Shown here: positions 40,026-47,380 of the stretch, in pieces
Numbering within the stretch: position 1 is the first letter of the stretch
How the letters are laid out: each line of letters opens with the position of its first letter
Source: Promicromonospora umidemergens
Lineage (GTDB): Bacteria; Actinomycetota; Actinomycetes; Actinomycetales; Cellulomonadaceae
Assembly (NCBI RefSeq): GCF_024171995.1
Contig: NZ_JAMTCT010000032.1
Span: 1 to 51,138 of the forward strand
Length of the DNA: 51,138 bases
Reading direction: 5' to 3'
Translations under genes and position numbers: made by a program
Notes under the pieces: generated by a model
What the model was told of the DNA's origin: nothing
The model's database searches: none
Seen by the model: the letters and a program-made list of their open reading frames with translations, nothing else

Positions 40026-40520
40026 ATGAGCACCGCTCCCGCCGAGACCCGCACGGGTCAGCACTCCCTGTTCGGCTGGTCGCTCGCCGCGCTCCTGCGC
40101 GAGTGGAGCGCCCGGGTCGACGCCGCTGCCGACGACCTGCCGCAGGGCACACGCGGCTACCAGCTGCTCACGGCGGTGGTGCACGGCAACCTGCCGAGCC
40201 AGGCGGCGCTCGCCTCGACCCTCGGCATCGACCGCACGGTCATGACCTACCTGCTCGACGCGTTCGAGGAGTGCGGGCTCGTCGCGCGCCAGCAGGACCC
40301 GGCCGACCGCCGCGCGCGCCGCATCGTGGCCACCGACAAGGGCCTGGGGGTGCTCGCCGCCATGGACGCACGCGTAGCCGCGGCGGAGGAGGAGCTGCTC
40401 GCGGGGCTCGAGCCCACGCAGCGCGCACTGCTCCGCGAGCTGCTGGAGCGCGCCGCCACCGGCGCCGGCCCGGACGACGACCCGTGCCGCACGGTGGTCG
40501 AGGCGACGACGCGGAGCTGA
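40026..40520 (+). CDS. MarR family transcriptional regulator
   Basis: A 164-residue winged-helix regulator. The core is GYQLLTAVVHGNLPSQAALASTLGIDRTVMTYLLDAFEECGLVARQQDPADRRARRIVATDKG, with the recognition helix at about 68-82 and the DxRxR wing (DPADRRARR) characteristic of MarR. It would bind as a dimer to the palindrome at 39952-39980 and control the divergent LLM/FAD gene and itself, probably released by a phenolic or redox-active compound. AGGATGG precedes the ATG. Confidence 0.9.
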   Translation: MSTAPAETRTGQHSLFGWSLAALLREWSARVDAAADDLPQGTRGYQLLTAVVHGNLPSQAALASTLGIDRTVMTYLLDAFEECGLVARQQDPADRRARRIVATDKGLGVLAAMDARVAAAEEELLAGLEPTQRALLRELLERAATGAGPDDDPCRTVVEATTRS

Positions 40521-40539
40521 GGAATCTTCTGACCTCAGC
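40516..40539 (+). terminator. Stem-loop over the MarR stop codon
   Basis: GCTGAGG (40516-40522) and CCTCAGC (40533-40539) form a perfect 7-bp stem with a 10-base loop, covering the TGA stop. Followed by 114 bases before the convergent higA stop with no other feature. Confidence 0.45.
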
Positions 40540-40653
40540 CGATGAGCACCCTCCACCAGGTCTGGCGAACAGCGGCCTCCCGCGAGTCCGAGGCGCTCGG
40601 CGACCACCTGCCGCCCGACGACGCCTTTGGCGTGCGCCGAGGCCTCAAGTCCG

Positions 40654-40959
40654 TCAGGCGACGATGTACCGGATGTCCCCGATGGTCACCTCGACCGAGA
40701 GAGTGCCACCCAGCGCCTGGGCGTAGCGGCGCAACGTGTCCAGACGAGTCGACTCCGCGCCGCCGGACTCGATCTGGGAGACGCGGTTCTGCCCGACATG
40801 CATCCGCTCAGCCAGCTCGGCCTGCGTCAGCTCCTGTGCGGTGCGCAGCTCACGCAGCTGGTACGCCCGCTGCCGAGCCAGCAGCCCCTCCTCCGCTGCG
40901 GCGAGCTTGGCGGGATCGACCGGGCGCGCCCGGTCCAGGTCCTCAAGGTTCCTTGCCAT
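40654..40959 (-). CDS. HigA-type antitoxin (XRE family HTH)
   Basis: A 101-residue antitoxin-like protein with an XRE helix-turn-helix at about 38-90: RTAQELTQAELAERMHVGQNRVSQIESGGAESTRLDTLRRYAQALGG, ending in a short beta strand (LSVEVTIGDIRYIV) as in HigA/RelB-type partners. It should neutralise the toxin encoded just upstream and, with it, repress their shared promoter. ATG at 40959 is chosen over the GTG one codon earlier. The start overlaps the end of the toxin gene by 17 bases, with toxin first, as is typical for HigBA. Confidence 0.85.
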   Translation of the reverse strand: MARNLEDLDRARPVDPAKLAAAEEGLLARQRAYQLRELRTAQELTQAELAERMHVGQNRVSQIESGGAESTRLDTLRRYAQALGGTLSVEVTIGDIRYIVA

Positions 40960-41332
40960 CACCGGCCCCTTTCTCCTGCTTCGCCTTCAACTCATCGAGG
41001 TGGGCGTCGTAGCGGACATCAGCCAGCGGGACAGCTGCCCGATACCAGCCCGACCAGTTCCCCGCCTTGTCCCCGCCGACCAGCAGAATCGCCGCCCGTT
41101 CGGGATCAAAGCAGAACAGCACCCGCAGCTCGCTACGCCCGGACGACCCGGGTCGCAGCTCCTTCATGTTCTTGTGGCGCGACCCCACGACGGTATCGAC
41201 CAGCGGACGGCCCAGTTGCGGCCCCCGGTCCCGCAGCACGTTGATCGCCGCCCTCACTTGAACGAACGAACCCTCGTCCAACGTCGTGAGCCACGCGAAC
41301 ACCTCCTCATCGAACCCCACATCCCAAGCCAC
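40943..41332 (-). CDS. HigB/Gp49-like toxin (RelE superfamily)
   Basis: A 129-residue RelE-superfamily toxin of the Gp49-like (DUF891) branch. Typical parts are VQVRAAINVLRDRGPQLGRPLVDTVVGSRHKNMKELRPG and SELRVLFCFDPERAAILLVGGDKAGNW, followed by a charged C-terminus. Such toxins cut mRNA in the ribosome. The GTG start at 41332 follows an AT-rich patch, GAAATAAGGATACAGTGATA, that probably holds the promoter. The neighbouring antitoxin gene completes the pair. Confidence 0.85.
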   Translation of the reverse strand: MAWDVGFDEEVFAWLTTLDEGSFVQVRAAINVLRDRGPQLGRPLVDTVVGSRHKNMKELRPGSSGRSELRVLFCFDPERAAILLVGGDKAGNWSGWYRAAVPLADVRYDAHLDELKAKQEKGAGDGKEP

Positions 41333-41410
41333 ATTATCACTGTATCCTTATTTCCTGATAGAGGCCGGCCGGCAGTCGGATGCTGACGGGCCCCGTGGCA
41401 CAGGCGTCGC

Positions 41411-42109
41411 TCAGCGCCCGCCAAGACCCGCCTCGCGGTAGAACCCCTCGATGTGCTCGCGCATGAGCCGCTCTGCCGTCGCGGCGTCCTGCCCCGCGAC
41501 GGCATCGACGATCGCGCGGTGCTCCGCGCACAGGCGCGCAGCGGTCGTCGGCCACTCGTCGAGCGCGGCGGCGCCCGCCACGACGTAGGACGCGACGGCC
41601 GACCGCAGGCCGATCAGGACCGCCTCCACGAGCTGGTTGCCACCCAGCCGGACCAGCTCGATGTGAAAGTCCTGGTCGTGCTCCACGAACGTGGCGACGT
41701 CGAGGTCGGGATCAGCCATCGCCTCGACGTGTCCGCGCACCCTCGCCAGCGCGGCGTCGTCGGGCGCCCGGGCCGCGGCGTCACGCACCACCCCGGTCTC
41801 GAGCAGCACGCGCGTCCGGACGACGTCGGACACGGGCAGCGTGCCGGAGGCCACGTGCAGCCGCACCGCCGCACCCAGGCCGGCCGCCGGCCGGTCGATC
41901 ACGGTGGCGCCGGCGCTCGGGCCGGAGCCGACGGCGGTGCGCACGATGCCCATCGCCTCGAGGACGCGGATCGCCTCGCGCACCGACGGGCGGGACACCC
42001 CCAGCTCCTCCGCGAGCGCCCGCTCGGCCGGGAGCCGCTCGCCGATGGACCACTTGCCCGCGGCGAGGCCGGACTCGATCTTGGCCAGGACGCGCTCATG
42101 GGTTCTCAC
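41411..42109 (-). CDS. FadR/GntR family regulator, probable repressor of lutABC
   Basis: A 232-residue GntR regulator of the FadR subfamily. The winged helix covers about 1-68: KWSIGERLPAERALAEELGVSRPSVREAIRVLEAMGIV. The C-terminal FCD ligand domain spans about 85-225 with the metal-binding pattern: Asp in LETGVVRDAAARA, His in DQDFHIELV and later His in CAEHRAIVDAV. Regulators of this branch beside lutABC or lldD answer to lactate. The frame extends to 42139, but that start would sit inside the palindrome at 42125-42141; GTG at 42109 is preferred. Confidence 0.88.
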   Translation of the reverse strand: MRTHERVLAKIESGLAAGKWSIGERLPAERALAEELGVSRPSVREAIRVLEAMGIVRTAVGSGPSAGATVIDRPAAGLGAAVRLHVASGTLPVSDVVRTRVLLETGVVRDAAARAPDDAALARVRGHVEAMADPDLDVATFVEHDQDFHIELVRLGGNQLVEAVLIGLRSAVASYVVAGAAALDEWPTTAARLCAEHRAIVDAVAGQDAATAERLMREHIEGFYREAGLGGR

Positions 42110-42124
42110 CGGGCCATCGTACTT

Positions 42125-42163
42125 CTGTGGTCTGTCCACAGTGGGCTATGGTGAGGACAGACC
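42125..42163. promoter_or_regulatory. Paired operator sites between FadR-type regulator and lutA
   Basis: CTGTGG-TCTGT-CCACAG (42125-42141) is a 6-bp-arm palindrome. GGTCTGTCC inside it (42129-42137) recurs inverted at 42155-42163. TATGGT (42147-42152), a possible -10 element, lies between them; GAAGGAG before the lutA ATG is the ribosome-binding site. Confidence 0.65.
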
Positions 42164-42179
42164 TCGAAGGAGAGTGCCC

Positions 42180-42989
42180 ATGCGCATCGCCCTGGCCGCG
42201 ACCTGCATCGCCGACGCCATGTTTCCGCAGGCCCCGAGGGCCGTCGTGACCCTGCTGGAACGGCTGGGCCACGAGGTCGTCTTCCCCGCCGGGCAGGCGT
42301 GCTGCGGTCAGATGCACGTCAACACCGGCTACCTCGCCGACGCCGTTCCGGTGGTCCAGAACCATGTGCGCACGTTCGCCCCGGTGACCGACGGCGAGTG
42401 GGATGCCGTCGTCGTGCCGTCCGGTTCGTGCACGGGGTCGATCCGGCACCAGCAGGCCATGGTCCTGGAACGTGCCGGCCTGCACTCCGAGGCGCGCGCG
42501 GCAGCCGCCGTCGCCGAACGCACCTACGAGTTCTCCGAGCTGCTGGTCGACGTGCTCGGCGTGACCGACGTCGGCGCCTGGTTCCCGCACCGGGTGACCT
42601 ACCACCCCACGTGCCACTCGCTGCGGATGCTCGGCGTCGGCGACAAGCCCGAGCGGCTGCTGCGAGCGGTCGAGGGGCTGGAGCTCGTCCCGCTCGCCGA
42701 GGCGGAGGGCTGCTGCGGGTTCGGCGGGACGTTCGCCCTCAAGAACGCGGACACGTCGGAGGCGATGCTGCAGGACAAGGTCGCCACCGTCGTCGACACG
42801 GGGGCCGAGGTGCTCACCGCCGGCGACTGGTCGTGCCTGATGCACATCAACGGCGGACTCTCGCGCGGTGGCACGGGCGTACGGCCCATGCACCTCGCGG
42901 AGATCCTCGCCTCGACGCGGGAGTCGCCGACCGTGCCGAGCGGGCCCGGCTCCGACAGCGTGCGGACCGGGACGGAGGTTGCCCGATGA
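42180..42989 (+). CDS. lutA: L-lactate utilisation protein LutA (CCG-domain Fe-S oxidoreductase)
   Basis: A 269-residue LutA/YkgE homologue. It has two cysteine-rich CCG domains: GQACCGQMHVNTG near residue 40 with SGSCTGSI, and YHPTCHSLRMLGVG with AEGCCGFGGTFALKN and SCLMHINGG in the second half. These ligate iron-sulfur clusters in the LutABC complex, which oxidises L-lactate to pyruvate. The ATG at 42180 has AAGGAG 6-8 bases upstream. Its TGA overlaps the ATG of lutB (ATGA at 42986-42989). Confidence 0.92.
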   Translation: MRIALAATCIADAMFPQAPRAVVTLLERLGHEVVFPAGQACCGQMHVNTGYLADAVPVVQNHVRTFAPVTDGEWDAVVVPSGSCTGSIRHQQAMVLERAGLHSEARAAAAVAERTYEFSELLVDVLGVTDVGAWFPHRVTYHPTCHSLRMLGVGDKPERLLRAVEGLELVPLAEAEGCCGFGGTFALKNADTSEAMLQDKVATVVDTGAEVLTAGDWSCLMHINGGLSRGGTGVRPMHLAEILASTRESPTVPSGPGSDSVRTGTEVAR

Positions 42990-44506
42990 GCACGTTCCTC
43001 GGCATGCCCTCCGCCCGCACCGGGCGCGGGCCGAGCCCCTCCGCCGCACCCGACACCCTGGCCGGCGTCGGCCGCCCCGAGGACCCGCTGCACTGGGGCG
43101 CCTCGTTCCCCGACGCCGCGAAGGCAGCGCTCGACAACGACCAGCTGCGCCGCAACCTTGGCAAGGCGACGTCGACCATCCGGACCAAGCGCGCCCGCGT
43201 GGTCGACGAGGTGCCCGACTGGGAGGCGCTGCGCGACACCGGGTCCGCGGTGAAGACCGACGTCATGGCGCGCCTGCCGGAGCTGCTCGAGGAGCTCGAG
43301 CGCAACGTCACGGCCCGCGGCGGGGTGGTGCACTGGGCACGGGACGCCGCAGAGGCCAACCGGATCGTCGCCTCGCTGGTCCGGGAGAAGGAGACCGACG
43401 AGGTCGTCAAGGTCAAGTCCATGGCGACCCAGGAGATCGGGCTCAACGAGGCGCTCGCCGAGGAGGGCATCGCCGCGGTCGAGACGGACCTGGCGGAGCT
43501 CATCGTGCAGCTCGCCGACGACATGCCCTCGCACATCCTGGTGCCCGCGATCCACCGCAACCGCACCGAGATCCGTGACATCTTCCTCGAGCGCATGGCC
43601 GACGCCCCGCCCGACCTGACGGACGTGCCGCGCGAGCTCGCGATGGCGGCCCGCGCGCACCTGCGGCGCAAGTTCCTCTCGGCGAAGGTCGCGATCAGCG
43701 GCGCCAACTTCGCCGTCGCAGACACCGGGACGCTCGCCGTCGTGGAGTCCGAGGGCAACGGCCGCATGTGCCTCACGCTGCCCGAGACCCTGATCACCGT
43801 GATGGGCATCGAGAAGCTGGTCCCGACCTTCGACGACCTCGAGGTGTTCCTCCAGCTCCTGCCGCGGTCCTCGACCGGTGAGCGGATGAACCCGTACACC
43901 TCCATGTGGACGGGCGTGACGCCCGGCGACGGGCCGCAGGAGTTCCACCTGGTGCTGCTCGACAACGGCCGCACCAAGGTGCTCGCCGACGAGGCGGGCC
44001 GCTCGGCGCTGAACTGCATCCGCTGCTCCGCGTGCCTCAACGTCTGCCCCGTGTACGAGCGGGTGGGCGGCCACGCGTACGGCTCGGTCTACCCCGGCCC
44101 GATCGGCGCGATCCTCACGCCGCAGCTCACCGGTGAGCAGTCGGACCTGCCGTACGCCTCCACGCTGTGCGGCGCCTGCTACGAGGTGTGCCCCGTCAAG
44201 ATCGACATCCCGTCGATCCTCGTAGAGCTGCGCGCCCGCGAGGTGTCCCTGACCGCGGGCTCGTCGGGAGACACCGCCGACCGGGTCTGGAGCGCGGCCA
44301 TGAAGGCGGCGTCCTTCGCGATGGCCGACGGCGCACGCTTCCGCCGCGCCGCCCGGGTACCGCGGCTGCTGCGCGCGATCTCGCGCAACGGGGTCATCAA
44401 GAGGCTGCCGTTCCCCGGCTCTCTGTGGACCCGTTCCCGGGACCTGATGGAGCCCCCGAAGCAGACGTTCCGCGACTGGTGGGCCGGGCGAGAGGAGCAA
44501 CGATGA
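42986..44506 (+). CDS. lutB: L-lactate utilisation iron-sulfur protein LutB
   Basis: A 506-residue LutB/YkgF homologue. The N-terminal LUD-type domain (about 60-300) carries VKVKSMATQEIGLNEALAEEGI, THILVP-like SHILVPAIHRNR and GANFAVADTGTLAVVESEGNGR. The C-terminal ferredoxin-like part has the two 4Fe-4S motifs NCIRCSACLNVCPVYERVGGHAYGS and LCGACYEVCPVKIDIPSIL. Electron-transfer subunit of lactate oxidation. Starts inside lutA's stop and ends overlapping lutC's ATG (44503-44506), so all three genes are translationally coupled. Confidence 0.93.
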   Translation: MSTFLGMPSARTGRGPSPSAAPDTLAGVGRPEDPLHWGASFPDAAKAALDNDQLRRNLGKATSTIRTKRARVVDEVPDWEALRDTGSAVKTDVMARLPELLEELERNVTARGGVVHWARDAAEANRIVASLVREKETDEVVKVKSMATQEIGLNEALAEEGIAAVETDLAELIVQLADDMPSHILVPAIHRNRTEIRDIFLERMADAPPDLTDVPRELAMAARAHLRRKFLSAKVAISGANFAVADTGTLAVVESEGNGRMCLTLPETLITVMGIEKLVPTFDDLEVFLQLLPRSSTGERMNPYTSMWTGVTPGDGPQEFHLVLLDNGRTKVLADEAGRSALNCIRCSACLNVCPVYERVGGHAYGSVYPGPIGAILTPQLTGEQSDLPYASTLCGACYEVCPVKIDIPSILVELRAREVSLTAGSSGDTADRVWSAAMKAASFAMADGARFRRAARVPRLLRAISRNGVIKRLPFPGSLWTRSRDLMEPPKQTFRDWWAGREEQR

Positions 44507-45234
44507 CCGACGCAAAGGCGGAGATCCTGTCCCGCATCCGCGCCGCGCTGGGCTCGGAGGAGGATTCCGCGGGGACGGCTGGCGCCGTACCCCGGGAGTA
44601 CCGGTCGGCCGGTGAGCACGCGCCAGGGTCCGCGGCCGTGCTGGCCCTCCTGATCGACCGCCTTGAGGACTACAAGGCGCACGTCCACCGAACGGCTCCC
44701 GCGGAGATCCCGGCGCTGCTCGCGCGGCTCATCGCAGAGAGGTCGGCAGAACGTCAGGAGGTCGGCAGCTCGAACTACCGATCACCTGACGTTCTACCGA
44801 CCACCCCGGAGGCGGGCGGGCGCCGCTCCGTCGTCGTGCCCAGCGGGCTGGAGCCCGGGTGGCTCTCCGGGCTGGCGGGCGTGGATGTGCGCACCGACTC
44901 GCGTGACGCTCCCCTGTCGGCGGCCGAGCTGGACGAGACGGACGCCGTCGTGACCGCCGCGCGGGTGGCCGTCGCCGAGACCGGCACCATCGTGCTGGAC
45001 GGCGAGCCCGACCAGGGCCGGCGCGCGATCTCCCTGGTGCCCGACGTGCACGTGTGCGTGGTCCGGACCGACCAGGTGGTGCAGACCGTCCCTGAGGCGG
45101 TGCGCCTGCTCGGTACCGATCCTGGCCGGCCCCTGACCTGGATCAGCGGGCCGAGCGCGACGAGCGACATCGAGCTCGAACGCGTGGAGGGCGTGCACGG
45201 GCCCCGGACGCTGCACGTGGTGCTCGTCTCCTGA
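44503..45234 (+). CDS. lutC: LutC-like LUD domain protein with in-frame palindromic insertion
   Basis: A 243-residue LutC/YkgG homologue. The N-terminus MTDAKAEILSRIRAALG and the C-terminal LUD domain (AVVTAARVAVAETGTIVLDG, RRAISLVPDVHVCVV, WISGPSATSDIELERVEGVHGP) are typical. Between the N-terminal helices and the first LUD strand (RRSVVVPSGL), residues about 80-100 (RSAERQEVGSSNYRSPDVLP) are encoded by a copy of the dispersed palindrome otherwise found between genes. The reading frame is kept, so the protein is likely functional with an extra surface loop. Third gene of the lut operon; converges with the DUF2000 gene, both stops lying in one 14-bp palindrome. Confidence 0.9.
   Translation: MTDAKAEILSRIRAALGSEEDSAGTAGAVPREYRSAGEHAPGSAAVLALLIDRLEDYKAHVHRTAPAEIPALLARLIAERSAERQEVGSSNYRSPDVLPTTPEAGGRRSVVVPSGLEPGWLSGLAGVDVRTDSRDAPLSAAELDETDAVVTAARVAVAETGTIVLDGEPDQGRRAISLVPDVHVCVVRTDQVVQTVPEAVRLLGTDPGRPLTWISGPSATSDIELERVEGVHGPRTLHVVLVS
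44741..44802. repeat. Dispersed palindromic element, copy B, inside lutC
   Basis: Arms GGTCGGCAGAACGTCAGG (plus AGGTCGG) at 44741-44765 and 44778-44802 around a 12-base loop, three mismatches across 25 pairs. The right arm is identical over 25 bases to the inner right arm of copy A (19513-19537). Confidence 0.88.
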
Positions 45235-45243
45235 CCGGTCAGG
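45230..45243. other. 14-bp palindrome spanning both convergent stop codons
   Basis: CCTGACCGGTCAGG is a perfect palindrome that holds the TGA of lutC (45232-45234) and, on the other strand, the TGA of the DUF2000 gene (45239-45241). Without a loop it is not a convincing terminator. Confidence 0.5.
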
Positions 45244-45652
45244 TGTGCAGCGTGGCGCCCTTGACCACCTTGTCCACCACCCGCCGCTCGCCCGCCACCG
45301 CGACCCCGACCAGGTCGAGCTTCTCCGTGGCGACGCTCGCGACGGCGGCCCGGTTGTCGACGTCGTTCCCCGTCGCGAACAGGTCTGCCGTGTAGACGCC
45401 GATGCGCAGGCCGCGCGTGCCGGCGCGCTCGCGGATCGTGGCGAGCCGGTCGCCGTCGGCGACCATGACCATCACCGGCGTGCCGAGCATCGGAAGGTAC
45501 TCGCGGCCGTCGGCGTCCCGGTAGGGCTCCCCGACGAGCTCGGGGTAGGCGGCGGTCACCGCGCTGGCCAGGAAGGCGGTCACGTTGCCCTCCTGCCAGC
45601 CCAGCAGGTCGTCCCGCAGCACGATCACGATCTTGGCCTGTTCAAAAGTCAT
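45239..45652 (-). CDS. DUF2000 family protein
   Basis: A 137-residue protein matching DUF2000: FEQAKIVIVLRDDLLGWQEGNVTAFLASAV near the N-terminus, GTPVMVMVADGDRLATIRERA in the middle, and the closing VGVAVAGERRVVDKVVKGATLHT. The family has a peptidyl-tRNA hydrolase II-like fold but no proven activity. The ATG at 45652 is preferred over a GTG three codons upstream because the conserved region begins right after it. Divergent from the AraC regulator, a very common pairing in bacteria, which suggests the regulator controls it. Confidence 0.85.
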   Translation of the reverse strand: MTFEQAKIVIVLRDDLLGWQEGNVTAFLASAVTAAYPELVGEPYRDADGREYLPMLGTPVMVMVADGDRLATIRERAGTRGLRIGVYTADLFATGNDVDNRAAVASVATEKLDLVGVAVAGERRVVDKVVKGATLHT

Positions 45653-45702
45653 ACCGCTCACAGTGCGGCCGCGAGCGGGCCGGAATCTTGTACGTTCTTG
45701 AC

Positions 45703-46533
45703 ATGGGTCTGCTCGGTTCGGCCGCGGAGGCGGCGCCTGACGTGGTGCGCGCCTGGCGGCCGGGGATCGCCGGCGTCGCCGAGGTGCTGCACGCCGCCTG
45801 GCACGAGCACGCCTACCCCGCCCACACGCACGACACCTGGACCGTGCTGGTCGTCGACAGCGGGCTGATCGGCTACGGCCTGGACGGTCACGAGCACGCG
45901 GCCCAGCACACCGGCGTGACCGTGCTGCCGCCGGGCGTCGTGCACGACGGCCGCTCCGTGACCGCCGCCGGCTTTCGCAAGCGCGTCGTCTACCTGGAAC
46001 CCGCGGTGCTCGACGACGGTCTGGTCGGCCGGGCCGTCGACGCGCCGCTCGTACTTGACGACGCGCTCCGCGCCCGCTTCGTCGGCCTCGACCGGGCCCT
46101 CACCGTGCGCGAGGACCTCGCGGCAGAGAGCCTGCTCGCCCTGGTCACGGAAGGTCTGGCCTGGCATCTCTCCGGCCGCCCGACGCCGCCGCGCGAACCC
46201 GCTACCGCCTCGACCGCCCGCCGCGCCCGCGACCTGCTCGACACCGACCCCGCCCAGCCCGTCCGGCTGGCGGAGGTCGCCGCCGAGCTCGACGTCACCG
46301 TGCCGCACCTGGTCCGGGCGTTCACCCGCGAGGTCGGCCTCCCGCCGCACCAGTACCTCGTAGGCCGGCGCCTGGACCTGGCCCGCCGTCGGCTGCTCGC
46401 TGGTGAGCCGGCAGCCGACGTCGCGACCGCCACCGGGTTCCACGACCAGTCGCACCTCACCCGCCACTTCCGCCGCCTGCTCCGCACCACCCCGACCCGC
46501 TACCAGCGCGGGTCCCTCCTCTTCGAGGCCTAA
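45703..46533 (+). CDS. AraC family transcriptional regulator
   Basis: A 276-residue AraC-type regulator. The N-terminal cupin-like sensor (AraC_binding) is at about 15-150, with AWHEHAYPAHTHDTWTVLVVDSG and VLPPGVVHDGRSV. The double helix-turn-helix is at about 175-272: RARDLLDTDPAQPVRLAEVAAELDVTVPHLVRAFTREVGLPPHQYLVGRRLDLARRRLL and DVATATGFHDQSHLTRHFRRLLRTTPTRYQ. ATG at 45703 is used; an in-frame TTG at 45688 is an alternative. Divergent from the DUF2000 gene over 50 bases. The stop codon is inside a strong hairpin. Confidence 0.9.
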   Translation: MGLLGSAAEAAPDVVRAWRPGIAGVAEVLHAAWHEHAYPAHTHDTWTVLVVDSGLIGYGLDGHEHAAQHTGVTVLPPGVVHDGRSVTAAGFRKRVVYLEPAVLDDGLVGRAVDAPLVLDDALRARFVGLDRALTVREDLAAESLLALVTEGLAWHLSGRPTPPREPATASTARRARDLLDTDPAQPVRLAEVAAELDVTVPHLVRAFTREVGLPPHQYLVGRRLDLARRRLLAGEPAADVATATGFHDQSHLTRHFRRLLRTTPTRYQRGSLLFEA

Positions 46534-46574
46534 GTTTCTTCGCTTTGAGCCGCCTCAAAGCGAAGGAACTTAGG
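46529..46574 (+). terminator. 21-bp hairpin over the AraC stop codon
   Basis: Arms 46529-46549 and 46554-46574 (left arm with AAGTTTCTTCGCTTTGAG) pair over 21 bases with one G-T pair and a 4-base loop; a short T-run follows. It includes the TAA stop (46531-46533). The best textbook-like intrinsic terminator in the window. Confidence 0.8.
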
Positions 46575-46653
46575 TTTCGAAGGGAACATCTCACGCCCGC
46601 ACGGACCAGCTAGCAGCGTGCGGCACGCCCGCCGTCCGGAAGAATGGCCTCTC

Positions 46654-47310
46654 GTGACCGACCCTGCGCCCGAGCCCACCCTCTTCGACCCGCCGCCGGG
46701 TGCCCGGCGCCCCCGGGCACGGGTAGTGCTGCTCACCGGGCCGTCGGGATCCGGGAAGACGTCGCTCACGCAGCGGCTCGGCCTGCCGGTGGTGCAGCTC
46801 GACGACTTCTACCTCGACATCGACCACCCTGGTCTGCCGCAGCGGTACGGCAGCGTGGACTGGGACAGCCCGGCGACCTGGGACGGCAAGGGTGCGCTCG
46901 CCGCGCTGCACGACCTGGCCACCGAGGGCCGGGCCGACGTCCCCGTGTACGACATCCCGACGTCGCGCCGGACCGGGATGCGCCGGCTCGACATCGGCGA
47001 CTCGCCCCTCATCCTGGCCGAGGGCATCTTCGCGGCGCACCTCGTCGACGAGTGCCGTGCCGAGGGCCTGCTCGCCGACGCGATCTGCCTGTCCCGTCCC
47101 CGGCTGATCACCTTCTGGTTCCGGTTCCTGCGGGACGTCGCGGAGGCACGCAAACCGATCGGCACGCTGCTGCGCCGCGGTACCTCGCTCCTCCGCGCGG
47201 AGCCGGCGATGATCGAGCGGTGGGTCGCGCTGGGTTGCCGCCAGACGTCACGCGCTCAGGCGGAGAAGGACATCCGCAACCTGCTTGTGCAGAAGTCCTC
47301 GAACGCGTAA
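46654..47310 (+). CDS. Uridine kinase-like P-loop protein
   Basis: A 218-residue P-loop kinase. The Walker A motif GPSGSGKTS is at residues 29-37, followed by VVQLDDFYLDIDHPGLPQRYGSVDWDSPATWD, very typical of the uridine kinase/phosphoribulokinase group, with LILAEGIFAAHLVDECRAEGL providing Walker B. It would phosphorylate a nucleoside or similar hydroxyl in the cytoplasm; authentic uridine kinase activity is not certain. GTG at 46654 is chosen as it starts just before the conserved part; the frame is open to 46618. Confidence 0.85.
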   Translation: MTDPAPEPTLFDPPPGARRPRARVVLLTGPSGSGKTSLTQRLGLPVVQLDDFYLDIDHPGLPQRYGSVDWDSPATWDGKGALAALHDLATEGRADVPVYDIPTSRRTGMRRLDIGDSPLILAEGIFAAHLVDECRAEGLLADAICLSRPRLITFWFRFLRDVAEARKPIGTLLRRGTSLLRAEPAMIERWVALGCRQTSRAQAEKDIRNLLVQKSSNA

Positions 47311-47380
47311 TCCACGCGTAACCGGACTGCCATGTAGCCCACACGCGCGGGGCTCACTCTGGGCACAGGAGGTGGTGTCT

